From NCBI GenBank assembly GCA_964354135.1, contig CAYGZA010000195.1, forward strand, positions 1 through 12,740: 12,740 nt of DNA. The letters are read 5' to 3'. A program made the translations under genes and the position numbers. Positions 6,871 to 12,726 of this stretch are shown here, piece by piece. The DNA is from CAYGZA01 sp964354135 (GTDB taxonomy: Bacteria; Planctomycetota; Planctomycetia; Pirellulales; Thermoguttaceae). The stretch's first letter is position 1; every line of letters begins with the position of its first letter. Under the pieces are notes generated by a model. That model was not told the origin of the DNA. It did no database searches and worked only from the letters and a program-made list of their open reading frames with translations.

Positions 6871-9120
6871 TCAATCACCGTTCTTGTAAGCGTACGACCC
6901 GTACCGATAAGCGTAACGCTTCGTCGGCACCCCGTTGAAGACCATTCCCATCGGACGGCTGCCCGCCGCCATCAGCTTCCCGTAAGCCTTGGAGACCTGA
7001 TCGAGTCGGCTCACGTCTCGCATCACGCACACGACGGAGGCGTCGGCCGCCCTGGCCAGCACCAGGGCCTCGCTGGCAGCCAGGACCGGCGGCGTGTCGA
7101 TGATGACGTACCGGTACTTGCCAACCAGCCTCTCGAGCAGCGCCTCCATGGCGCCGTTGGACAGGAGCCGGTGTGGACTGCTCGTGAGGGTCCCCGCGGG
7201 AAGGAGGTGTAAGCACTTGCTCCAACTGGTGACGATCGCACTATCCGGATCCGAGGTGCCCTTGAGCACCTCCACCAGCCCCGGCTCCCGCGGCACTTCG
7301 AATAGGCCGTGGACGTCAGGAGAGCGCATATCGCCGTCGATGAGAAGCACCAGCTCGCCTGAGCTCCGCGCCATGCTCACGGCCAACTGGGCCGCCACGC
7401 TGGTCTTTCCCTCGTTGTTCGCCGCACTGGTGACGGCAAACACCCGGGCATCTTTGGTGTCTTCGGCCAGGGTCAGCCTCGTGCGCAGGGCGTCGATGCT
7501 CTCCTCGAACGTTCTCAGCTCAAGGTTGACTCGTTTCGACTCCGATCGCCCCGCGCGCACGGTGCGCGTGGGCAGCCGAGCCACCTCGCCCAGCACGGCC
7601 AGGTTGGACCGCTCCAGATGTGCCGAGTCGGTGACGCGACGTGCCACCTTCTCCCAGAGGAAAGCGAGTCCGAACGGCACGCAGAACCCGACCAACGAAG
7701 CCAGCCCGATTCCCTTCAAGGGAAAGGCCTCAATGGGGGCCGGGGGAGGCTCCGCCGCCCTCCAAAGCTCAACGCCGTCGGGAGCCGCCTGCCCAATCTC
7801 CAGGTTCTCCGAATGACGCTTGAGGGCTGCGAGAGCGTTCTTCTTGATGTCCAAGTCCGCGCGCATGATCTGGAGCCTCACGAGCTCGGCAGTCCCTTGG
7901 CCCGTACCCTTCATCTGTTCGTCGAGCTTCTCCTTCAGGTACTTCTCGGTCCTGACGAGCCCGTCGTAGCTCAACTGCAGCCGTCGAAGCTCGTCCACCT
8001 GACCCGCCGACGCTAGCGGTCTCAGCTCCTCTTTGACGCGAGCTCGTTCTTTCTCCAGCCATGAATCAAATGCCTTCCTGTCCCGCTCCAACTTCTCACG
8101 CTTCTGCACGTACAACGGATCGTCCTTCCCGCGTGCCGATTTCGCCTCAATATCTTGAAGTTGCTGCTCCCTGACCACGAACTCCTGAGAGCGTTGCTGG
8201 ACCGACTGTGCTAGGGCCCTATCGACGTCGACGTTTCTGACCTCAGCAAGCCCTTTGTCAATGCCGTTTTGGAGGGACTTAATGTTGGCATCCAGGAGGA
8301 TCTTGTCCAGTTCCGTTTGCATCATCCGATCGCGGAGGTCTCTCGAAGGCTGCGTGCCGGTTTGGAGTGTCATAGACGAGGCAGCGAGTGGATCCGCTTG
8401 AGTCACCTTGCGAGCCAGATTCTCGACATCCTCCTCAAGGCCCTTGACCTTGTTGGACATGTCCGTGATCAGAGGCGTGAGAAAATTCCGAATGAAATCC
8501 TGTTGCGGTTGCTTCAAGCCCTTTCGCACCTCCTCGTAGCAGGCCCACACCGCATTCACCACGTCCGCGGCGCTCCGCGCCGAGGAACTTGAGTACGACA
8601 CGATGTAGAGCGTGGCCCCGGCTTGCCCGACGGGTTTAACGGAGATTCTCTTCGAGAGCCATTTCACCTGATCTCGCTGCTCTTTGATCTCAGGAAGCTG
8701 CGAGATCTCTGGCCGTGCCATCACCTTAGACAGCACCTGTGGACCGCGCAGCAACTCGATTTGATTGGCGGTAAAGGCTTGGGAACGCGTGCTTTCGCGG
8801 TTTGCCTCACCGAAAGCGTAGGGAGGACGCTCCTCGATCTTGATCCACGCCGACGCCTCGTACGTCGGTTCGAAAAGCCAATAGACGACAACGCCACCAA
8901 GGGCGGCGAGAAGGACCCCCGCCGGAAGTGCGAGTCTCCACCATCGCCGCAGCACGTCCAGCAGGAAACGGCCGCCCATCCCCTGGTTCGGATCACCGGT
9001 GAAACCGGTGTTCGTCCCGGGGCGAGACAAGCCGGATCTTGCCAACGGACTGCCAACCACATTGCCCGGACGGTACTGCGCCGGGACCCCGTCACTTCGC
9101 CCTTTATCCGTTTCAGACAT
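6871..9120 (-). CDS. Wzc-type polysaccharide co-polymerase with BY-kinase (tyrosine autokinase) domain
   Basis: Controls exopolysaccharide chain length and export through cycles of tyrosine autophosphorylation at the inner membrane. The 749 residues show a ~50-residue Gly/Pro-rich cytoplasmic lead and TM1 (about 62-82), then a Wzz-like periplasmic domain beginning at EPTYEASAWIKIEERPPYA. A long coiled-coil stretch (about 205-440, many charged heptads) leads to TM2 (about 467-489) and a cytoplasmic kinase. The kinase has Walker A TSAANNEGKTS (564-574, Lys572), Walker A' VLLIDGDMRSP (591-601), Walker B YVIIDTPPVL (671-680), and a C-terminal tyrosine cluster RYAYRYGSYAYKNGD with Tyr 736, 738, 740, 743 and 745. 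All functional elements are therefore present. The Walker A carries NNEGKT where PGEGKS/T is more usual. The ATG at 9120 follows GAGGAG closely. It begins 154 bp after the exosortase stop and ends touching the TPR gene. No separate phosphatase is seen in the window. Confidence 0.97.
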   Translation of the reverse strand: MSETDKGRSDGVPAQYRPGNVVGSPLARSGLSRPGTNTGFTGDPNQGMGGRFLLDVLRRWWRLALPAGVLLAALGGVVVYWLFEPTYEASAWIKIEERPPYAFGEANRESTRSQAFTANQIELLRGPQVLSKVMARPEISQLPEIKEQRDQVKWLSKRISVKPVGQAGATLYIVSYSSSSARSAADVVNAVWACYEEVRKGLKQPQQDFIRNFLTPLITDMSNKVKGLEEDVENLARKVTQADPLAASSMTLQTGTQPSRDLRDRMMQTELDKILLDANIKSLQNGIDKGLAEVRNVDVDRALAQSVQQRSQEFVVREQQLQDIEAKSARGKDDPLYVQKREKLERDRKAFDSWLEKERARVKEELRPLASAGQVDELRRLQLSYDGLVRTEKYLKEKLDEQMKGTGQGTAELVRLQIMRADLDIKKNALAALKRHSENLEIGQAAPDGVELWRAAEPPPAPIEAFPLKGIGLASLVGFCVPFGLAFLWEKVARRVTDSAHLERSNLAVLGEVARLPTRTVRAGRSESKRVNLELRTFEESIDALRTRLTLAEDTKDARVFAVTSAANNEGKTSVAAQLAVSMARSSGELVLLIDGDMRSPDVHGLFEVPREPGLVEVLKGTSDPDSAIVTSWSKCLHLLPAGTLTSSPHRLLSNGAMEALLERLVGKYRYVIIDTPPVLAASEALVLARAADASVVCVMRDVSRLDQVSKAYGKLMAAGSRPMGMVFNGVPTKRYAYRYGSYAYKNGD

Positions 9121-9274
9121 GGCTCCTCACCCTTTCTCCTTCAGCCGCCGGCCTGGCCCGCACCGTGCAATCACCAACCGCCTTGCCACGCCAAATCCAG
9201 GAACCTCTCCTGGTCGAAACGACGCCACTCCGACTCCGCATCCCGCCGACGCTCTCCGACCTAACGCTACTCGT

Positions 9275-10282
9275 TCACAACTCGTCGTGTGCCCGCCGCA
9301 TGGCCGCCCGAACATCGACGACCTGGACTTCCGGCACCAGCCTGCCCAAGTACCACAGCACCAATCCCAAAAGCCCCGCGGCGAAGACGATCATCACCCA
9401 GCCGGAGGCATCGTGGGCGAATGCCCTCACCGTCTCCCCCGACGAAACCTGGTAAAGCAGCCCCGTGGTGACAATCCGAGTCGAGTTCGCAATCAAGGCA
9501 ACGGGAACGGTGGCCGCCAGCAAGATCGCTCGCTCCCACCATGATCGCCGCACCACGATCACGTAGGCAAAGGCAAGCGCGACGATCCCCACGAAGATCC
9601 TGAGCCCCGAGCATGCCTGGGCGACCTCCAATTGTTGGCTACCCAAGACGATCGTGTTTCCCTCTGCGATGGCGGGCTGTCCGAAGCACCGCAGGACGAA
9701 ACAACTGAGGTTCACTGCCACCCGCTGTAGCGGCACACTCAGCCAGCGTTCCACGCGAAAGGGCAGGGGCGTCAGGAACCACAGGAAGGCGATCGACGGC
9801 AGGCTCCACCACAACAGCCGCGAGCCTCCAAACAGCCAAACCACGCCAGCCACCCAAAACATGATGGACCAACCGTCTATCGCGCTCACGTAATATCGGG
9901 CACCGACCCAGCGCACGCCGACGCTCGCACCGATCAAGACCAAGCCAGCCCAACCCACGCCGCTGGCCAACCCAGGGAAGCTGTTCCGCCTTGCCCACAG
10001 GAAGCCCAGAGCAAGCGGGATTACCAGGTACCCGTGCGAGTAGTCCGGCTCCCGATTCCACATACTCACGAGCCAGACGCAGGTTGGCCAATAGGCCCAC
10101 GCCAGCGCACCGCCCAAGAGAACCGTGGCGAGTGCCAACCCGAACCCGCTGCCTATCCGTCCCCCCAAAAAAGGACTACCCCTCCTGCGCTCCGCAGGCC
10201 CAGGCGGACCTATGGGAGTGACTCTCTCCGTCGCCGTCCGCTCGGGGCGGCTTTTTTCGCCTTCGGGCGCCGAGATCATCAC
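9275..10282 (-). CDS. Exosortase (EpsH/Xrt family transpeptidase-like membrane protease)
   Basis: Polytopic inner-membrane cysteine enzyme that cleaves C-terminal PEP-CTERM-like sorting signals and is typically encoded with exopolysaccharide genes. The 335 residues contain roughly eight hydrophobic segments between residues 45 and 312. The conserved DYSHGYLVIP (80-89), PLPFRVERWL (172-181), catalytic Cys224 in VAQACSGLRIF (220-230), Arg269 in NSTRI (266-270) and His290 in FAHDASGW (288-295) are all present, so an active enzyme is expected. The ~40 N-terminal residues are hydrophilic and poorly conserved. GTG at 10282 and ATG at 10279 are both possible starts. EpsI is encoded separately further down the operon rather than fused. 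It may belong to the planctomycete exosortase subgroup (XrtU), but only a profile search could place it. It is the first gene of the operon, with a structured 5' region upstream. Confidence 0.95.
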   Translation of the reverse strand: MMISAPEGEKSRPERTATERVTPIGPPGPAERRRGSPFLGGRIGSGFGLALATVLLGGALAWAYWPTCVWLVSMWNREPDYSHGYLVIPLALGFLWARRNSFPGLASGVGWAGLVLIGASVGVRWVGARYYVSAIDGWSIMFWVAGVVWLFGGSRLLWWSLPSIAFLWFLTPLPFRVERWLSVPLQRVAVNLSCFVLRCFGQPAIAEGNTIVLGSQQLEVAQACSGLRIFVGIVALAFAYVIVVRRSWWERAILLAATVPVALIANSTRIVTTGLLYQVSSGETVRAFAHDASGWVMIVFAAGLLGLVLWYLGRLVPEVQVVDVRAAMRRAHDEL

Positions 10283-10317
10283 GGTTTCTCGTCCGTTCCG
10301 AGGATCAGTGGCCTCAG

Positions 10318-10376
10318 AGCCGTCGCTACGGCTTCCTTGAGCCGTGGCTCGGCTGGCCGTTCCCCGACAGCCAGCC
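10318..10376. repeat. Cluster of three hairpins upstream of the exosortase gene (REP-like)
   Basis: Three perfect inverted repeats are packed into 59 bp: AGCCGT/ACGGCT around CGCT (10318-10333), GAGCC/GGCTC around GT (10339-10350), and GGCTGGC/GCCAGCC around 12 nt (10351-10376). The cluster ends 36 bp before the GTG start and would lie in the operon's 5' leader. It could be an extragenic palindromic element or a leader structure. The sequence alone does not decide. Confidence 0.6.
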
Positions 10377-10894
10377 TACGGACCATAAGACGCTCTTGCC
10401 CTTACTTCCGTGACAGCAGACATGGGCCACCGAGTGCCCATCTACACCGGACCACTCGCCCCGACCCAAACGCCCACTCCCCCGACCCGCGAACCAGTAG
10501 AGCCGCCGGTCCAGCATCTCGCCCGTTGCCGGCCCGTTGATTCATGCTCAATCTCCAACCTGAGCCAGAGGAAACTCAACGCTGCGCACACTCCGTTCCC
10601 GTCGGTGACAGAAACCTCCCCGCGAGGGATTCTCCGTCCGTTCCTCGCACCTCCTTGCGCACGTGCGTTCGCGTGCGTGTCCGTACCCACGATGGCGATA
10701 TTACTATCGGGAAAACCCGGCGGCCTCGGTGCGCGGGCTCAACGTCTCTAGCTGTGATTGGTGGTCCCCGAGAGAGTCCTTGCAGGCGAGCTATTGTAGC
10801 GCAGGCGGCCGGCACCAAACCCCAAGGTTGGGCATCAGCGAGCAACGAACAGTAGGTCTCGAAACTCAGCCCAACAGGTAAGCCACCGTTCCGT

Positions 10895-10921
10895 GGGCCA
10901 CCTGGCAGGGGGCCCTTTTTT
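10895..10921 (+). terminator. Terminator-like hairpin with T6 tail
   Basis: GGGCC (10895-10899) and GGCCC (10911-10915) form a short GC stem around 11 nt and are followed directly by six T. It would stop plus-strand transcription, although no plus-strand gene is seen upstream. The stem is only 5 bp, so the call is weak. Confidence 0.3.
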
Positions 10922-10945
10922 CGTTCCGTCTTGGAAGGATATCCT

Positions 10946-10974
10946 AGTAAAACAACGAGCGTCCTTCCTGTCAA
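10946..10974 (-). promoter_or_regulatory. Candidate sigma70-type promoter reading towards the exopolysaccharide operon
   Basis: On the minus strand TTGACA (10974-10969), a perfect -35, is followed after 17 bp by TTTACT (10951-10946), 4 of 6 to the -10 consensus. The spacing is ideal. It would give a leader of about 650 nt before the exosortase start, with no convincing gene in between. A closer promoter was not found. Confidence 0.4.
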
Positions 10975-11189
10975 GGGTCTTAACGTCTTCGCGACCGCAA
11001 AATCCCACGGATCGCCTCGTCTCTGCGCGATCGATAGCCTTCCCGTCCGGCCGATCGCTACAATCGGACAAACCCGTCGTTCTTGCCCCGCCCAACCGGG
11101 GCTGACCTCCGACTGGCTGGCGTTCCTCGGAGGCCCGGAACCAAACCCGCAGCCGCACCTCTTGCGGTCAGATTCGGCCCTGGGGTCAA

Positions 11190-11240
11190 TAGGGCAAACG
11201 CCTCCTCTACCATTGAAGCCTCCAACGGGGACTTGCCCTA
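11190..11240. repeat. Inverted repeat, 8-bp perfect arms
   Basis: TAGGGCAA (11190-11197) and TTGCCCTA (11233-11240) are perfect complements separated by 35 nt. The left arm overlaps a copy of the degenerate motif seen near 10702 and 11060. It may be a protein-binding or RNA-folding site; nothing more can be said from sequence. Confidence 0.45.
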
Positions 11241-11744
11241 AGGCCCGATCGCCAAAGGTCTTAGGCAACCGAACAACCGCACCCAATCATCCGTCCTCTT
11301 CGCAGCGCATTCGGCGAGCGGCGAACATCGCAGTCCCTTTGCCCCGAAGTAGTGCAGATTCTTCGGCACGACCCGACCAATGATTTCGTGGAAAGTCAAC
11401 GTTAGCGGTAGCGTCACAACGTCCAGGATCCTGTCGATACCTCTTCCTGGTGATTGGCAACCTTCGGTGCACGGACCCCACGATCGCCCGAGTTGCGGCG
11501 TCCGGCGGATCGGGGACTGGCTCGGGGCTCGGCCCACGGGGCCTACCCCGCAGCGCCGAGCGGAATCCATGAGCCTCGTGGGCCCATCTGCGATGGGGCC
11601 GCGGCCCGGATGGTTTGGATACATCGCGTCGGGCTGTCCGAGCGACTCGGAAGGCGCGAGTGGCATCTGCACAAGACCTGGCGGTCTCACGGGGCCTGCG
11701 CAAGCGAGTGATTGGGAAGGAGCGCCATCGTCAAAGAAGCAGAG

Positions 11745-11802
11745 GGCCGGGAGGGTAGGCACCGACGTGCCTTCAGGGCCATTGGCCCCGCACCTCCCGG
11801 CC
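11745..11802. repeat. 58-bp palindromic element able to fold as a three-way junction
   Basis: The outer stem is ten contiguous pairs: GGCCGGGAGG (11745-11754) with CCTCCCGGCC (11793-11802). Inside are two independent perfect hairpins: AGGCAC/GTGCCT closed by CGAC (11757-11772) and GGGCC/GGCCC closed by ATT (11776-11788). Nearly all bases are paired. The fold works on either strand, so it could be a structured RNA or a palindromic mobile repeat. Confidence 0.65.
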
Positions 11803-11868
11803 GACCCGAGTTGTAGCAACTGAGGACCCGATTGTCGAGTTTCTCAAGTCGCCGGTCGGCGTCCCATG

Positions 11869-11908
11869 CGACTACCCCCGACTACCCCTTTCAACGCCCG
11901 ACTACCCC
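11869..11908. repeat. Three direct copies of CGACTACCCC
   Basis: Exact 10-mers start at 11869, 11879 and 11899, i.e. at offsets of 10 and 20 bp, so they lie on nearly the same face of the helix. They stand about 110 bp from the tRNA-Asn fragment. Evenly phased short direct repeats beside a tRNA-derived junction resemble arm-type binding sites of a tyrosine recombinase, but regulator operators would look similar. Confidence 0.75.
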
Positions 11909-12015
11909 AATTGCTCGCAAAAGTACGCTGTCGTTTGCGATCCCTTGCAAGACGGGCCAAATCGTGTAAGATCTTGACAGTCAACGACCTTCAGGCTTTT
12001 CGGCGGCCCCTTAGC

Positions 12016-12062
12016 AAGCGCCTGTTAACCGCTGGGTCGTAGGTTCGAGTCCTACTCGGGGA
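12016..12062 (+). pseudogene. tRNA-Asn(GTT) 3'-half fragment, probable att-site remnant
   Basis: The sequence matches a tRNA from the anticodon arm onward: AGCGC/CCGCT stem (one C-C mismatch next to the loop), CTGTTAA loop with anticodon GTT (12024-12026), variable GGGTC, and a perfect T arm GTAGG-TTCGAGT-CCTAC. The acceptor strand TCGGGGA plus G73 ends at 12062. The expected 5' acceptor strand TCCCCGA and the D arm are absent from the 33 nt upstream, so this is not a working tRNA. Retention of only the part from the anticodon arm to the 3' end is what tRNA-targeting integrases leave at the distal end of an integrated element. Confidence 0.75.
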
Positions 12063-12101
12063 GCTTCTTGATTTTCTACGAACGTAGACGCCAACCCAGT
12101 T

Positions 12102-12137
12102 AACGCCCGACGCCGAAATCCCGATCGCCGGGCGTTT
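12102..12137 (+). terminator. Terminator-like hairpin downstream of the tRNA-Asn fragment
   Basis: AACGCCCG (12102-12109) pairs perfectly with CGGGCGTT (12129-12136) around 19 nt, and is followed by TCGCTTT and then a T6 run at 12151-12156. It was probably the terminator of the original tRNA gene and was left in place after integration. The loop is long and the T-run displaced, so strength is uncertain. Confidence 0.45.
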
Positions 12138-12218
12138 CGCTTTAACCACCTTTTTTGCAAGGGCTTACGTCGATTCGCCCCTCGGGCGGACGATCTCCGT
12201 TTCGAGAGAGACAAACCA

Positions 12219-12267
12219 GGGTCCAAAAGGAACCTTCAAGGTTCCTACCGGACCCCGGAATTCGGGG
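12219..12267. repeat. Nested inverted repeats (strong hairpin plus adjoining small hairpin)
   Basis: AGGAACCTT and AAGGTTCCT form a perfect 9-bp palindrome around a single C (12228-12246), enclosed by GGGTCC (12219-12224) and GGACCC (12250-12255) across a symmetric 3/3-nt internal loop. A second hairpin, CCCCG/CGGGG around GAATT (12253-12267), overlaps the closing arm, so the two folds compete. A further GGTCC/GGACC hairpin lies at 12318-12332. No gene is attached to them. Confidence 0.6.
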
Positions 12268-12362
12268 CCAAAACTCTCGGAATCTCTGGTTAACACCCCC
12301 CTCACAGTTAACAGGCCGGTCCCTTTCGGACCCAGCGAAGAACCGCCAGAACGCCTAGCCAA

Positions 12363-12391
12363 TTCGCACCCGCCCGCCCACCGGGTAGAAT
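12363..12391 (+). promoter_or_regulatory. Candidate promoter for the plus-strand gene at the right edge
   Basis: TTCGCA (12363-12368, 4 of 6) and TAGAAT (12386-12391, 5 of 6) are separated by exactly 17 bp. Transcription would start near 12398 and run through a structured leader to the gene that appears to begin at 12739. Confidence 0.4.
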
Positions 12392-12411
12392 GCGGTCATC
12401 GAAGCCGTCTT

Positions 12412-12449
12412 GAGGGTGCCGCGCTCGGGGCGATGCCCGGATCACCCTC
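12412..12449 (+). promoter_or_regulatory. Leader hairpin before the long Shine-Dalgarno
   Basis: GAGGGTG (12412-12418) pairs with CACCCTC (12443-12449), enclosing an inner GGGC-GAT-GCCC hairpin (12428-12438). It lies between the candidate promoter and the ribosome-binding site at 12464, so it could regulate translation or elongation. This is inference from position. Confidence 0.4.
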
Positions 12450-12463
12450 TGAGGTAGGCTCCG

Positions 12464-12518
12464 AGAAAGGAGGTGGCTCTTGAAGGCCATTTTGACTTCC
12501 TGCCCAACACCCCATTGA
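12464..12518 (+). promoter_or_regulatory. Exceptionally long Shine-Dalgarno followed by a 12-codon TTG reading frame
   Basis: AGAAAGGAGGTG (12464-12475) is complementary over 12 nt to the usual 16S 3' end CACCUCCUUUCU. Six nt after GGAGG stands a TTG (12480) opening 12 codons (MKAILTSCPTPH if TTG initiates) that end at TGA 12516-12518. It could be a leader peptide. CTCC just upstream (12459-12462) can pair with GGAG of the site around GAGAAA, which would hide it. Confidence 0.35.
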
Positions 12519-12563
12519 ACAGCGGGGACAACCACAGGCCGGGCTGTCGGGATTGCCGACCAG

Positions 12564-12725
12564 GTGACCATCCACCTGAATGGCCATCAAGATGTGGTAT
12601 CGCGGCAAGGCATGACAAGAGGATGCCGGAGGTGGGTCCGGTGTCCTCACGGTTGCTGGCAGGCAGTGGAATGCGATGGCCCAGGATTGGCGGACTCCGG
12701 CGGGGGCGAGATAATGACCCCCTGA
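12564..12725 (+). CDS. Possible small ORF of 53 codons, four cysteines, unknown
   Basis: It opens at GTG 12564 in the same frame as the 12-codon leader ORF and stops at TGA 12723-12725, 13 nt before the probable next start. It encodes four Cys (21, 27, 31, 37) within CRRWVRCPHGCWQAVEC, a spacing that could bind metal. There is no good ribosome-binding site at the GTG, and I recognise no family. The operon-like spacing is its main support; chance is at least as likely. Confidence 0.15.
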   Translation: MTIHLNGHQDVVSRQGMTRGCRRWVRCPHGCWQAVECDGPGLADSGGGEIMTP

Positions 12726-12726
12726 A

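Noticed and set aside
10174..10183. GACTACCCCT inside the exosortase gene resembling the 11869 repeats
   Set aside because: A single isolated copy within coding sequence; most likely chance.
10649..10680. Alternating purine-pyrimidine run with the palindrome CGCACGTGCG
   Set aside because: Short and not linked to any gene; could form a small cruciform but nothing supports a function.
10576..11286. Minus-strand open frame of 236 codons
   Set aside because: No recognisable domain, no ribosome-binding site at the start, composition rich in Arg/Gly/Pro typical of chance frames in GC-rich DNA; its internal RRVCPIV-like repeats come from the degenerate DNA motif described in findings.
11238..11819. 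Minus-strand open frame of 193 codons
   Set aside because: Starts with TTG without a Shine-Dalgarno. The segment IDRILDVVTLPLTLTFHEIIG looks mildly protein-like, so a decayed gene is possible, but there is no family match and the plus strand is equally open there.
11991..12062. Complete tRNA-Asn gene
   Set aside because: The 5' acceptor strand and D arm needed to pair with the 3' half are not present in the upstream bases, and the anticodon stem has a C-C mismatch.
10762..12062. tRNA-Asn split by a group I intron, using TCCCCGA near 10763 or 10361 as the 5' exon
   Set aside because: Neither site is followed by a D arm, and no group I core was recognised between them and the 3' half.
12011..12226. 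Minus-strand frame containing APRVGLEPTTQRLTG
   Set aside because: This peptide is the familiar artefact of translating a tRNA sequence antisense; the DNA is the tRNA-Asn fragment.
12396..12650. Minus-strand frame of 84 codons with an ACGCPRCSMGC segment
   Set aside because: The cysteine cluster is suggestive, but there is no ribosome-binding site and no known family, and it runs antisense to a better-supported leader and ribosome-binding site.
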